From Paracoccaceae bacterium (GTDB taxonomy: Bacteria; Pseudomonadota; Alphaproteobacteria; Rhodobacterales; Rhodobacteraceae), in contig QWDA01000003.1 in NCBI GenBank assembly GCA_003605175.1, positions 256,501 through 320,500 of the forward strand: a stretch of 64,000 bases of DNA. The letters are read 5' to 3'. Made by a program: the position numbers and the translations under genes. This document shows, piece by piece, positions 16,932-26,009 of the stretch. How positions within the stretch are numbered: the first letter of the stretch is position 1; every line of letters begins with the position of its first letter. Below the pieces are notes generated by a model. That model saw only the letters and a list, made by a program, of their open reading frames with translations. It made no database searches and was not told the DNA's origin.

Positions 16932-17387
16932 TCAAGTGATGGCTTCGAGCCGCTCTTTCGACATCTCGCCCGAAACGATGGTGATCGGAACCGGAAGCGC
17001 GCCCGAGGACTTGACCAGCTGCGTCACAAGCGGGCCGGGCCCGCCCTTGCCGCTGCCGGCCCCAAGCACCAGGACGCCGATTTCCGGGTCGTCGCGAATC
17101 TGGCCGAGAATCTCGGTTACCGCCTCGCCCTCGCGGATCGCAAGCTCGGGATCGACCTTCTGGCGGTCGCGCATCCATTTGGCGAACACGTCGAAATGCG
17201 CGTGGATCCGCTCGCGGGCTTCCTCGCGCATGATGTCGCCGACCCCGACCCAGTGATTGAACTCGTCGGGCGGGATCACCGAAAGGATCAGCACGCCGCC
17301 GCCGGTATGGGCCGCGCGCATCGCCGCATAGCGCATGGCGTTCAGGCATTCGTGGCTGTCGTCGAGGACGACCAGGAATTTACGCAT
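16932..17387 (-). CDS. Universal stress protein (UspA family)
   Basis: 151 aa. The N-terminal KFLVVLDDSHECLNAMRYAAMRA and C-terminal VLVLGAGSGKGGPGPLV (a G-x2-G-x8-9-G-S/T-like nucleotide loop) place it in the UspA family, probably ATP-binding. The start is the ATG of MRKFLVV; an upstream frame adds unlikely residues. Transcribed alone, divergently from the response regulator at 17633. Confidence 0.88.
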   Translation of the reverse strand: MRKFLVVLDDSHECLNAMRYAAMRAAHTGGGVLILSVIPPDEFNHWVGVGDIMREEARERIHAHFDVFAKWMRDRQKVDPELAIREGEAVTEILGQIRDDPEIGVLVLGAGSGKGGPGPLVTQLVKSSGALPVPITIVSGEMSKERLEAIT

Positions 17388-17546
17388 GAGTGATCCCGTG
17401 GCGTTTTGCGGATGATGGCCGAGCTTTCCGGAGCTGTCCATGCCCGCCTTGGTCGGGTTTCGGCACCCGCGGGAGCCGCTTCACCTCAGCTTAACACTTT
17501 CTGACGAAAGATGATCGGGGGCGCTCGATCGGTCGGTATAGCCGAG

Positions 17547-17566
17547 GGCGGGCCGCGGGGCCCGCC
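17547..17566. other. Strong GC hairpin in the usp/response-regulator divergent region
   Basis: GGCGGGCC and GGCCCGCC form a perfect 8-bp stem with a 4-base loop. The 245-base region between the two divergent genes holds no other clear signal besides a TTAAC half-site near 17493. Confidence 0.4.
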
Positions 17567-17632
17567 GGCACTGCGAGGCGGGCGAACCCGTACGCGGCAA
17601 GCGCAAACCGGCCTGGAAAAGGCGATGAACTC

Positions 17633-18106
17633 ATGCAAAGCGCTTTGCTGGAACCCAAACGAAGTGTCGCGGGGCGGGACTTCGGCGCCTTGAACCTGCT
17701 GGTTCTCGAGGATGTGGAATTCGACCGCTGGCGCCTGCGCCGCTGCTGCCGCAAGGCGGGCCTCAACGCGAAACTCTTCGAGGCCGATAGCCTGGATGCG
17801 TTCCGCGCTCAACTCGATTCGCGGCCCTATGACGTCGCCTTTGTCGACTATGTTTTACCCGAGGGCACGGGGTTTGACGCCCTGCAGGCGCTGTCGGCTC
17901 ACGGAGCACAGCGCGACGCCGTACCGATCCTGCTGACCGGCATGGAACGCCAGGACCTGGCCGAGGCCGCCCGCCGGTTCCATTGCGCCGAGTTTCTGCA
18001 CAAGGGCAATCTTTCGGCGGAGGTGGTGCGCTGCTCGATCACCGCTGCACTTTGGGCCCGCGATGCGACGAGAACGTCCGGTTTGTCGGATCGACCGGAC
18101 TGCTAG
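17633..18106 (+). CDS. Single-domain response regulator
   Basis: 157 aa consisting of one receiver domain with a short N-terminal extension and no output domain. The acidic pocket is in LLVLED, the phospho-acceptor is D72 in VAFVDYVLPEG, the conserved Thr is in LLTGM and the Lys in FLHKGN. It closely resembles the receiver half of the protein at 21191-21991 (shared R-LRR-CRKAG and DALQAL/DALRIL patterns), so the two are probably paralogues. It lies 87 bases upstream of the histidine kinase gene and probably shuttles phosphate within this cluster. Confidence 0.85.
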   Translation: MQSALLEPKRSVAGRDFGALNLLVLEDVEFDRWRLRRCCRKAGLNAKLFEADSLDAFRAQLDSRPYDVAFVDYVLPEGTGFDALQALSAHGAQRDAVPILLTGMERQDLAEAARRFHCAEFLHKGNLSAEVVRCSITAALWARDATRTSGLSDRPDC

Positions 18107-18193
18107 GCGCGGGGTCCGGTCCGCCGTTTGGTCCGCAACGTTGCGTTAACCCGCAAATGCAATTGTTGGTAAAGGTCCAGGTGGGAGAACAGC

Positions 18194-20482
18194 ATGCGCA
18201 TCGACCCGCACTCCCTGCGGTTCAAGATTACTGCACTGGCGGCGACAGCAGTGGCGCTTACGGCCTTGGGGCTTGCGGTGAGCGACTACATCCGCACGCA
18301 AGACTTCATATCGGAAGTGCTGCAATCTCAGCTTTCCGACTCGGCCCATGCGGAGGCTGTCCGCCTCGAGATGCATTTGGAGACGATGGCACGCGATGCC
18401 CAGATCCTCTCGGCAACGCCGCCGATCCAAGGTATCATGCGCTCGGGCGCCGCGTCCGACCAAGTGGATCCGCTGGACGGTACGCCCATGGCGCTCTGGG
18501 AAGACCGGCTCGCGACGATCTTTTCCGCCTTTCTCGAAGCGCGGCCGGCATATACGCAGGTGCGCTATATCGGCCTCGCGGATAACGGGCGCGAGCTGGT
18601 GCGGATCGATCGCAAGGACGGAGCGATCCTCCGCGTGCGCGGGGAGGATCTGCAACAAAAGGGCGACGAGCCCTACATGCAGCGCGTCTACGCCGCCGAG
18701 GACGGACATTTCTTCACGCCGGTCACGCTGAACCGCGAGTTGGGGCATGTGGACGAGACGCACACTCCGACGATCCGCCTCGTCCTTCCTGTGCCGGACC
18801 TGGAGGGTGGCCATTTCGGTGCCATCGTTCTCAACGCCGATTATGAGGCATTGCTTGCCCAGCTCGATCCCGAGTTGATGCCGGGCTCGTCTCTCACGGT
18901 CGTAAACGCAAACGGCGACTACATGATGTTCCGTGCCGGCGAAGACGCGCGCCGGCTCTGGTTTCATCTGGATGAGGGATGGCGCCCCGATCCGCATTGG
19001 GAGGCGCTTCTGGGCGGTGCTCCGGAATCCGAACTGATCCGAAGCGATATGCGGACGGCAATCGCCAAGAGTATCGAGACCGAGGGAACCTGGGGGCAGA
19101 AATTCTGGGTGATTGCAAGTTCCCGCAACGATGCGGGCGGATCGGGACTTTGGTATCTCCTGTCGCGCGACTATCGGTTCTCCCTGATCACCGTGACTCT
19201 GATCGTGATTGCTTCCGGCGTGATTGCCGCGCGCATCTCTCGCCATCTCGACAAGCTGACGCGTGCGGTAAAGACCCTCTCGGTGCTCGATGCGGCCATG
19301 AACGTGCGCCTCGATACGCATGAGGAGGTGAGCGAAGTTCTTGGCGCGCTGGAAGGTCAGATTGTCGATAACACCGCCCGATTGGCAGCGAGCTATGCGG
19401 CGGCTCAGGTCGGCATCGTGACGGCGGATGCAGATGCGCGGATCGTCGACATGAATCCGTCCGCGCTCGAGATCTTCGGATACGCGCCCGGCGAGGTGAC
19501 GGGCCAATCCATCGACGTCCTGATGCCGGAGGAGTACAGGGGAAGGCACCGACAATATATCGGCGCCTTCCAGAAGGCGCTCGAGCCGATGGCGAAGGAC
19601 CACGAGCTTGAGGGGCTGCGGCGTGACGGGAGCCGCTTTCCGGTGTCGATCACACTCAGCAGCGTTGGCGGGGGCGACCGAAAGACGGTTGTCGGGGTCG
19701 TCAAGGACATCTCGGAGCAACGGGACGCACGCCGCGAGCAGGCCCGGCTGATCGGTCGGCTGGAAGGACTTGCAAAGGATCTGGCCCGCTCGAATGAAGA
19801 GCTCGACCGGTTCGCCTACATTGCCTCACACGATCTCAAGGCGCCGCTGCGGGTCATAGACAACGCCTCGCGATGGCTTGAGGAGGATCTCGACGAGTAT
19901 CTCGACGATGACACGCGCGACAGCATGAACCTGCTTCGGAACCGTGTTCGCCGGATGGAGGCGCTGCTCGACGATCTCCTGGCCTTCTCGCGCGTCGGTC
20001 GCGAGGCGTATTCGCAACGGCTGGTTTCGGGAGACGTCATCCTCGAGCATGTGATGGGGCTTGTCGCGCTGCCCGAAGGGTTCCGGCTCGACGTCGGCAA
20101 GGGGTTCGACAACGTGCTCTTGCCGCTGATGCCTGTCTCGACTGTCTTCCTGAATCTGATCGGTAACGCGATCAAGCATCATGACCGATCCACGGGCACC
20201 GTTAAGATCCGGGTCGAGGAGACGCCTTCGGACTATGTCTTCACGGTTGCCGATGACGGTCCGGGGATTCCGCCGCAGTTCCACGAACAGGTTTTCGGGA
20301 TGTTCCAGACACTTAAGCCGCGGGACGATGTCGAGGGGAGCGGAATGGGCCTCGCCTTCGTCAAGAAGATCGTGGAAATTTCGCATGGATCCCTGCAGCT
20401 CGAGTCGGCAGGTCGCGGAACCTCGTTCCGGTTCCGCTGGCCAAAGCCGAACAGCCTCGAAATGCAGGATCGCGCGGCATGA
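18194..20482 (+). CDS. Membrane-bound PAS sensor histidine kinase
   Basis: 762 aa. TM1 is at about 11-29; a large extracytoplasmic sensor domain (about 30-325, Cache-like by layout) follows; TM2 is at about 329-347; then a HAMP-like linker, a PAS domain (about 405-510: AAQVGIVTADADARIVDMNP, VVGVVKDISEQ), a DHp domain with phospho-acceptor H546 in IASHDLKAPLR, and a catalytic domain with N-box LIGNAIKHH, G1 DDGPGIP and G2 GSGMGLAF. The sensed signal is unknown. The ATGA overlap with the next gene, a receiver protein, indicates a cognate pair. Confidence 0.92.
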   Translation: MRIDPHSLRFKITALAATAVALTALGLAVSDYIRTQDFISEVLQSQLSDSAHAEAVRLEMHLETMARDAQILSATPPIQGIMRSGAASDQVDPLDGTPMALWEDRLATIFSAFLEARPAYTQVRYIGLADNGRELVRIDRKDGAILRVRGEDLQQKGDEPYMQRVYAAEDGHFFTPVTLNRELGHVDETHTPTIRLVLPVPDLEGGHFGAIVLNADYEALLAQLDPELMPGSSLTVVNANGDYMMFRAGEDARRLWFHLDEGWRPDPHWEALLGGAPESELIRSDMRTAIAKSIETEGTWGQKFWVIASSRNDAGGSGLWYLLSRDYRFSLITVTLIVIASGVIAARISRHLDKLTRAVKTLSVLDAAMNVRLDTHEEVSEVLGALEGQIVDNTARLAASYAAAQVGIVTADADARIVDMNPSALEIFGYAPGEVTGQSIDVLMPEEYRGRHRQYIGAFQKALEPMAKDHELEGLRRDGSRFPVSITLSSVGGGDRKTVVGVVKDISEQRDARREQARLIGRLEGLAKDLARSNEELDRFAYIASHDLKAPLRVIDNASRWLEEDLDEYLDDDTRDSMNLLRNRVRRMEALLDDLLAFSRVGREAYSQRLVSGDVILEHVMGLVALPEGFRLDVGKGFDNVLLPLMPVSTVFLNLIGNAIKHHDRSTGTVKIRVEETPSDYVFTVADDGPGIPPQFHEQVFGMFQTLKPRDDVEGSGMGLAFVKKIVEISHGSLQLESAGRGTSFRFRWPKPNSLEMQDRAA

Positions 20483-20970
20483 CCCCTACGCGATCCCCAC
20501 GCGAGCCCCGGCTCGACCACCTTCCGATCAGCATTCTGCTGGTGGAGGATGACGACGGCGATGCCAAGGCGCTGTACAGGGCGTTCAGGAAGGCCGGAAT
20601 TACCGCAGGGATCACCCGCGCGAAGGATGGAATCGACGCATTGGAAATCCTGCGTGAAGGGATCTCCGAAGGTACGCCCCCGTTCATCCTGATTGCCGAC
20701 GTCAACATGCCGCGGCTCGACGGGCACGGTCTCATAAGGGCAATCCGCGACGATCCCGGCCTGCGTTCCCTGGTGATCTTCATGCTCACGACATCGCGGT
20801 CGCGCGAGGATATCGACGGCGCTTATGAAGGAAACGTCGCCGGCTATATCGTCAAGGAGAATGCCGGCAAGGAATTCAACCAGCTGTTAGATCTTCTCGG
20901 GAGCTATTGGCGTGTCGTTGAACTTCCCGATCCGCCCGGCGAAACGCGTTCCGGCGCATTGAAATCCTGA
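20479..20970 (+). CDS. Single-domain response regulator (Rcp1-like)
   Basis: 163 aa receiver domain. Acidic pocket LLVEDDDGD, phospho-acceptor D74 in LIADVNMPRLDG, Thr in FMLTTS and Lys in YIVKEN. The long loops are typical of the Rcp1-type receivers that pair with phytochrome-like kinases, and the upstream kinase has the matching SHDLKAPLR H-box. No output domain. Start coupled to the kinase stop (ATGA). Confidence 0.88.
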   Translation: MTPTRSPREPRLDHLPISILLVEDDDGDAKALYRAFRKAGITAGITRAKDGIDALEILREGISEGTPPFILIADVNMPRLDGHGLIRAIRDDPGLRSLVIFMLTTSRSREDIDGAYEGNVAGYIVKENAGKEFNQLLDLLGSYWRVVELPDPPGETRSGALKS

Positions 20971-21190
20971 AAATTCTAGAATTTACCGCGCCTTAATGTC
21001 CGGGCCGATAGTCTTTCCAGATAGGCAATGAACATTCTTCCGGGAGGAAGGTTCCGGTGGTGGCATAGTGGTCGGCACGGGCTCCAGACATTGCCTAAGG
21101 GGGCGACGACACATCGAGATTGGCGGTCACCCTGATCGCCGGCACCACCAGGAGCTTGCCCCAGGCAGCCACCAAGGAGACCCAAAAGCA

Positions 21191-21991
21191 ATGCAGCCAA
21201 TGCAAGCCGTCCAACCGCCACTTGTCCTGCAGGGTGACGAGAACCGCCTGCTGAACGTCCTGATCCTGGACGACCTGCAGGCGGACCGCATGCGCCTGCG
21301 CCGCTTTTGTCGGAAGGCCGGCATGGAGTTCGAGCTTTACGAGGCCGAGGACTTGAAGAGCTTTCGCGAGGTTCTCGACGCGCACACGATCGATATCGCC
21401 TTCCTTGACTACCATCTCGCCATGGAAACCGGGCTGGATGCGCTCCGCATCCTGACCGCGCACGAGGATCAGGTCGAAGCGATTCCGATCATGGTGACGA
21501 GCGTCGATCGCCATGACGTCGTGGTCGAGGCAATGCGGAGCGGGTGCGCCGACTATCTGACCAAGGAAGAGTTGAGCGTTGCCGCGATCCGCAAATCCGT
21601 GACTTCGGCCTTCGAGCGCCGGATCCTGATTGCCGCATTGAACGAGGCACAATCCTCGCGCAACGCCATGCGTCTTTCCGTTTCGCGCTTCGCCAATACC
21701 TGCGGCCCCGAGATCCGCTCCGTGATGTCGGCGACCATCCGCCACGTCAGGTCGCTGCGCCACCAGGACGGCCTGAATTCGCATTTCGTCCAGAACCTTT
21801 CCGATCTCGAGCATTCCTGCATCGATGTCTTCGGATTTCTCGACGAGATGCGTTCGCTGCTCGACGGGCGCGCGAAGACGGCCGAGATCGGTCAAGAATC
21901 GCCGCAGGCCGAACGGCTGGAACGCGCACGCGGGCAGATGCGCGGCGACACGTCTGCGGAAGCGGACATGGGCGCCGGAGCCGGAGACTAG
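21191..21991 (+). CDS. Response regulator with a degenerate C-terminal DHp-like domain
   Basis: 266 aa. The receiver domain (about 18-140) has VLILDD, phospho-acceptor D73 in IAFLDYHLAM, VTS and YLTKEE. It is followed by a helical C-terminal region (about 145-235). That region is spaced like the DHp of the kinase at 22093, but the expected HDLKAP position reads CGPEIRS, so the phospho-acceptor His is absent, and no ATPase domain follows. The start was set at MQPMQAVQPP, with AAGGAGA 10 bases upstream. It may act as a phosphate sink or dimerising adaptor. The 220 bases before it hold no convincing gene. Confidence 0.75.
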   Translation: MQPMQAVQPPLVLQGDENRLLNVLILDDLQADRMRLRRFCRKAGMEFELYEAEDLKSFREVLDAHTIDIAFLDYHLAMETGLDALRILTAHEDQVEAIPIMVTSVDRHDVVVEAMRSGCADYLTKEELSVAAIRKSVTSAFERRILIAALNEAQSSRNAMRLSVSRFANTCGPEIRSVMSATIRHVRSLRHQDGLNSHFVQNLSDLEHSCIDVFGFLDEMRSLLDGRAKTAEIGQESPQAERLERARGQMRGDTSAEADMGAGAGD

Positions 21992-22092
21992 CGGAGTGCG
22001 ATAGATGGAGGTCCGGTTTCCCATTGCGTTCCGTCGGCGCCGCCATGCTGCGGCGTATGGGAAACGGACCGGTTCCCGGGAGGACGGCGGAA

Positions 22093-23199
22093 ATGGATGA
22101 ATACCTGGCCCTTGTGATCGACGACAATTCCGGCGATCGAAAGCTGATCCGACGCCTGCTCGCCCGGGTCGGGGTCTCATCGGCAGTGCTCGAAGCCGAT
22201 TGCGTCGCTGCCGCGCTTGCAATGGCCGGACCGGAACCGGACGTGATTTTCCTGGACTACCTGCTGCCAGGAAGGAGCGGACTGAGCGCCCTGCCGGAAG
22301 TGCGGGAGAAGTGGCCCGGAGCGGCGATCATCATGATGACGGGCCAAGGCGACGAGACCGTCGCGAAATCGGCGATCCTGAACGGGGCTGCGGACTACAT
22401 CACAAAGAACGTCATCAATCAGAATGCCCTGCAGCGCATGGTACGGAACGGCGTCGATGCCGCCCGGATGAAGTGGCGCCTCGAGCAGCAGCGTCAGGAT
22501 CTGGCCACGTTTTCCGATGTTCTGGTTCACGACCTGAAGGCGCCGATGCGTGCGGTTGCCTATCTGGCGGACCAGATCGCCGAGGATTTCGAGGCAGGTG
22601 AGCTGAAGGAGGCCGGGGAGGGGCTCGCACTCCTCAAGAAGTCGGCCCTGCGCATGCAGCGGATGGTCACGGCCCTGCACGATCACATACATCTCGACCG
22701 GCAGGAAAAGTACGAGAATGCGGCGGTCCGCGACCTCATCGCTGGTGCGCTCGATGCGCTCGAACTGGACATTGTCGAGAGCGGTGCCGAGGTGTCCGTC
22801 GAAATCGATCCGCAGATCGACGAGCTGTATTGCGACAGCCCGCTGGTCTCCCAGGTGCTGCAGAACCTGATCGGGAACGCGATCAAGTATTCCGGTGACA
22901 AGGCGCCGCGTGTCGCGGTGCAGGTACATCTGCGCGGCAGCGAAGCAAGGTTCGAAGTCATCGACAACGGTATCGGCATCGCCCCCGAGTACAGCAAGAC
23001 GATCTTCGAGCCCTTCAAGCGGGCGCCCGGACTGGGCGACGTTCAGGGAAGCGGTCTCGGCCTGGCCACCTGCCGGAAGCTGGTCCTGCGTCAGAACGGC
23101 CGGATCTGGTGTGAATCGGTGCCGGGCGAGGGTACGACGATGATCTTCTGCCTGCCGATCCTTGCCGTCCCCGCGACGGCGACTCCGCTCAGCGCCTGA
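22093..23199 (+). CDS. Hybrid protein: receiver domain followed by histidine kinase
   Basis: 368 aa. An N-terminal receiver (D55 in VIFLDYLLPG, MTG, YITKN) is joined to a DHp domain with H146 in LVHDLKAPMR and a catalytic domain (N-box LIGNAIKYS, DNGIGI, GSGLGLATC). It has no membrane segment or extra sensor domain, so it is cytoplasmic and its kinase is probably tuned by phosphorylation of its own receiver. The start was chosen at MDEYLALVID, after a GGGAGGACGGCGGAA leader. Last gene of the phosphorelay cluster. Confidence 0.88.
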   Translation: MDEYLALVIDDNSGDRKLIRRLLARVGVSSAVLEADCVAAALAMAGPEPDVIFLDYLLPGRSGLSALPEVREKWPGAAIIMMTGQGDETVAKSAILNGAADYITKNVINQNALQRMVRNGVDAARMKWRLEQQRQDLATFSDVLVHDLKAPMRAVAYLADQIAEDFEAGELKEAGEGLALLKKSALRMQRMVTALHDHIHLDRQEKYENAAVRDLIAGALDALELDIVESGAEVSVEIDPQIDELYCDSPLVSQVLQNLIGNAIKYSGDKAPRVAVQVHLRGSEARFEVIDNGIGIAPEYSKTIFEPFKRAPGLGDVQGSGLGLATCRKLVLRQNGRIWCESVPGEGTTMIFCLPILAVPATATPLSA

Positions 23200-23207
23200 C
23201 CTGTCCG

Positions 23208-24083
23208 TCAGGTTGATGCGCTGTCCGCGGAATGCGCCCAATCCCAGTAGCGTTCGCGCGCCCGCCGCGCAACTGGCCCGATCAGGTAGGGCGTTCCATC
23301 GAACTCGGTCACCGGGGTCAACTTCGACATGTTCCCGGTCAGGAACACTTCGTCCGCCTGGCGGAAATCCTCGAAGGTCAGAACCGCTTCGCGCACCGGC
23401 ATCCCGTCCGCGGCGAGGTTCTTCATGTGCCGCGACCGTGTGATTCCCGCAAGGAACGTGCCGTTCGCGATCGGGGTGAGAACCTCGCCGTCGCGCACCA
23501 TGAACACGTTGGCCGTGGCCGTTTCGGCGACGTTCCCCAGCGCATCCGCGACCAGCGCGTTGTCGAAGCCCTTGGCGCGCGCCTCCATCAGCATTCGCGC
23601 ATTGTTCGGATACAGGCAGCCCGCCTTCGCGCTCACCACCGCGTTGTCGAGGGTCGGACGGCGAAAGCGGGTGGTACCGAGCCGCACGCTCGCCGAGGCG
23701 GGCGCGAGCGGCACCTCCTCGAGGCATACGGCAAAACCCGTCCCCTCGGGGCTGGGCACGATCCCGGATGCGTCGCCGCCGGTCGCCCAGTACATCGGCC
23801 GGATATAGACGGCGGAGTCCTTCGGGAAGAGCGCGAGGCCCTCGCGCACGATCGCGACGATCTCTTCGGGGGTCTTGTCGGGCACCAGCATCAGCGCCTC
23901 GGCCGAGCGATTCACCCGCGCGCAATGCGCGTCGAGATCCGGCGCGACGCCCTCGAAATAGCGGGCGCCGTCGAAGACATTCGTGCCCTGCCAGGTGCCG
24001 TGATCCGCGGCGTGCAGGATCGGCACGTCGCCCTTGTGCCAGGTTCCCTCGAAATAGGTGTGGATGTTCGTGCCGATCGCCAT
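23208..24083 (-). CDS. ilvE: Branched-chain amino acid aminotransferase (class IV)
   Basis: 291 aa. ADHGTWQGTNVFDGARYFEG (about 26-45) and the PLP-lysine segment VVSAKAGCLYPNNARML, followed by AETATANVFMV, are hallmarks of fold-type IV transaminases of the BCAT group. It interconverts branched-chain amino acids and 2-oxo acids with glutamate. Strong ribosome site GGAGGGAGG before the ATG. Some family members act on D-amino acids or aminodeoxychorismate, so the exact substrate is inferred. Confidence 0.88.
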   Translation of the reverse strand: MAIGTNIHTYFEGTWHKGDVPILHAADHGTWQGTNVFDGARYFEGVAPDLDAHCARVNRSAEALMLVPDKTPEEIVAIVREGLALFPKDSAVYIRPMYWATGGDASGIVPSPEGTGFAVCLEEVPLAPASASVRLGTTRFRRPTLDNAVVSAKAGCLYPNNARMLMEARAKGFDNALVADALGNVAETATANVFMVRDGEVLTPIANGTFLAGITRSRHMKNLAADGMPVREAVLTFEDFRQADEVFLTGNMSKLTPVTEFDGTPYLIGPVARRARERYWDWAHSADSAST

Positions 24084-24111
24084 GCCCGTGTTCCTCCCTC
24101 CTTCGCAGGTG

Positions 24112-24139
24112 ACCCTAGCGGCGCAGGCGCCGAGCGCAA
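24112..24139 (-). promoter_or_regulatory. Candidate promoter of ilvE
   Basis: Minus-strand TTGCGC (24134-24139), 16-base spacer, TAGGGT (24112-24117), 28 bases before the ATG. The same -10 hexamer is seen upstream of the PBP activator and coaBC genes. Confidence 0.45.
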
Positions 24140-24153
24140 TCCTGCATCCCGTC

Positions 24154-24636
24154 TCAGGCCTCGGCGAGCAGCGCCTCGAGATCGATCGGGCCGTTCGTCA
24201 TCGCCAGCGAACCGTCGGCGGTGCGTGGCCATGTCTCGGGCGGGCGGTCGCGGTAGATCTCGATCCCGTTCTCGTCGGGATCGCGAAAATAGATCGCCTC
24301 GCTGACCCCGTGATCGGTGGCACCATCGAGTCGCACGCCGGCGTCGAGCGCCGACTTCAGCGCCCGGGCGAGCGACGGCCTGTCCGGGTAGAGAAAGGCC
24401 ACGTGGTAGAGCCCGGTGCGACCGGCGGGTGGCGGCGCGCCGTTGCGGCTCTCCCAGGTGTTCAGGCCGATATGGTGATGGTAGCCGCCGGCCGAGAGGA
24501 ATGCGGCCTGATTGCCGGATTTCTGCTGTATTTCCAGACCCATCACGTCGCGGTAGAACGCGATCGCGCGGTCGAGGTCGGCGACCTTCAGATGCACGTG
24601 CCCGATGCGCATGCCAAGATCAGCGGTGTAGCCCAT
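24154..24636 (-). CDS. VOC-family protein (glyoxalase/extradiol dioxygenase fold)
   Basis: 160 aa. GHVHLKVADLDRAIAFYRDVMGL (about 12-34), YHHHIGLNTWES (about 52-63), LYHVAFLYP and NGIEIYRDRP are those of the N-terminal domain of catechol-2,3-dioxygenase-like VOC proteins. The metal-ligand pattern (H..., H..., E in GIEIYRD) looks intact. With only one VOC domain the reaction cannot be stated. AGGAG lies about 10 bases upstream of the ATG. Confidence 0.85.
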   Translation of the reverse strand: MGYTADLGMRIGHVHLKVADLDRAIAFYRDVMGLEIQQKSGNQAAFLSAGGYHHHIGLNTWESRNGAPPPAGRTGLYHVAFLYPDRPSLARALKSALDAGVRLDGATDHGVSEAIYFRDPDENGIEIYRDRPPETWPRTADGSLAMTNGPIDLEALLAEA

Positions 24637-24720
24637 GGCGGGAACTCCTATGGTTGTCGTGCCGAATTTGGCAGCGATCCCGGCTGCACAACAGTCCCGC
24701 TGGCGCACCGAGCCGGTGCG

Positions 24721-24760
24721 AAAATGCAAAGAGGCCCCCCGACTGGGCGTCCGGGAGGCC
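24721..24760 (-). terminator. Intrinsic terminator
   Basis: On the minus strand GGCCTCCC pairs with GGGGGGCC (one G-U pair) around a 12-base loop, followed by TCTTTGCATTTT. It ends either the small-RNA candidate or the trpS transcript. Confidence 0.75.
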
Positions 24761-24856
24761 ATAGGAGCTGCCGGGAACTTCGCGCAGGGACGGGCGCGAG
24801 CGATTTCAGGCCGATCGGACCCCGGCAGGGTGCGCATGCGCTTGCGGCATGATGCG
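24725..24856 (-). ncRNA. Candidate small RNA between trpS and the VOC gene
   Basis: A promoter-like TAGGGT (minus strand, 24863-24868) lies about 50 bases after the trpS stop. About 100 bases later comes an intrinsic terminator (24721-24760). Between them the transcript can pair CTGCCGGG (24821-24828) with CCCGGCAG (24768-24775), an 8-bp long-range stem closing a 45-base domain, and contains no plausible reading frame. No known RNA family was recognised. The -35 region is poor, so it could instead be a processed trpS 3' end. Confidence 0.4.
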
Positions 24857-24913
24857 ACGCGCACCCTAGAGGCGGGATGAATCCGATTTGTGACGCCTTC
24901 GGGCCGGCCGGGA

Positions 24914-25930
24914 CTACCGGATCATGCCGACGATGTCATAGGTCTGTTCCAGGATCGGCGTGGCGATCTCCCGCGCCCGCTCCGCGCCGCGGCCGAGGAT
25001 CCGGTCGATCTCGTCCGGATCGGCGATGAGCTCCCGCATCTTCGCCGACATCGGTGCGAGCTTCTCGACGGCGAGGTCGGCAAGCTTCGGCTTGAACTCG
25101 CCGAAGTTCCGGCCGCCATGTTCGGCGATCACGGAAGCGACGTCGGTATCGGCCAGGCCGGCATAGATTTCCACGAGATTGCGCGCCTCCGGCCGGTCCT
25201 TCAGGCCCTCGGGGCTCTCGGGCAGCGGTTCCGGATCGGTCTTCGCCTTGCGGATCTTCTTCGCGATGGTGTCGGCATCGTCGGAAAGGTTGATCCGGCT
25301 CTGGTCCGAGGGGTCCGATTTCGACATCTTCTTGGTCCCGTCGCGCAGGCTCATCACGCGCATGGCCGGCCCGCCGATGACGGGCTCGGTGACAGGGAAG
25401 AACTCGACGCCGAAATCGTTGTTGAACTTGATCGCGATGTCGCGGGTCAGTTCCAGATGCTGTTTCTGGTCCTCACCCACGGGCACGTGGGTGGCATGGT
25501 AGACCAGAATGTCGGCGGCCATCAGTGCGGGATAGGCGAAGAGGCCCAGCGAGGCGTTCTCTGAATTCTTGCCCGCCTTGTCCTTCCACTGGGTCATGCG
25601 GCCCATCCAGCCCATGCGCGCGACGCAGTTGAAGATCCAGGCGAGCTGGGCGTGTTCCGGCACCCGCGACTGGTTGAACAGGATCGACCGTTCGGGGTCG
25701 ATCCCGGCGGCGATGTAGAAGGCGGCGAGTTCGCGGGTGTTCCGGCGCAGGGTGGCCGGGTCCTGCCAGACGGTGATCGCGTGGAGGTCCACCATGCAGT
25801 AGAGCGTTTCGGCGCCGCCCTCGTCCTGCATCGCCACGAAGCGCTTGATCGCGCCGAGATAGTTGCCGAGCGTGAGCCCGCCCGAGGGCTGGATGCCCGA
25901 AAAGACACGCGGGGTGAAGGTGGGTGCCAT
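24914..25930 (-). CDS. trpS: Tryptophanyl-tRNA synthetase
   Basis: 338 aa, normal length. The class I HIGH-equivalent motif is in [11 protein letters not shown] (about 16-26) and the KMSKS loop is KKMSKSDPS (about 205-213); [17 protein letters not shown] binds tRNA/ATP. It charges tRNA-Trp. It lies downstream of murJ on the same strand, 79 bases apart. Confidence 0.96.
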   Translation of the reverse strand: MAPTFTPRVFSGIQPSGGLTLGNYLGAIKRFVAMQDEGGAETLYCMVDLHAITVWQDPATLRRNTRELAAFYIAAGIDPERSILFNQSRVPEHAQLAWIFNCVARMGWMGRMTQWKDKAGKNSENASLGLFAYPALMAADILVYHATHVPVGEDQKQHLELTRDIAIKFNNDFGVEFFPVTEPVIGGPAMRVMSLRDGTKKMSKSDPSDQSRINLSDDADTIAKKIRKAKTDPEPLPESPEGLKDRPEARNLVEIYAGLADTDVASVIAEHGGRNFGEFKPKLADLAVEKLAPMSAKMRELIADPDEIDRILGRGAERAREIATPILEQTYDIVGMIR

Positions 25931-26009
25931 GATGGGCTCCGTCTCTGGATCTGTGGCCCGGCTCGCTTAGCGAGCGCGGACAGGGGCGTCAAGGAACGGC
26001 CCCCGGTGG

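Noticed and set aside
20976-21221. Minus-strand 81-codon frame with a lipoprotein-like start (LLGLLGGC)
   Set aside because: It overlaps the start and ribosome site of the real response regulator at 21191, and the sequence after the apparent lipobox is low-complexity without family resemblance. Chance is likelier.
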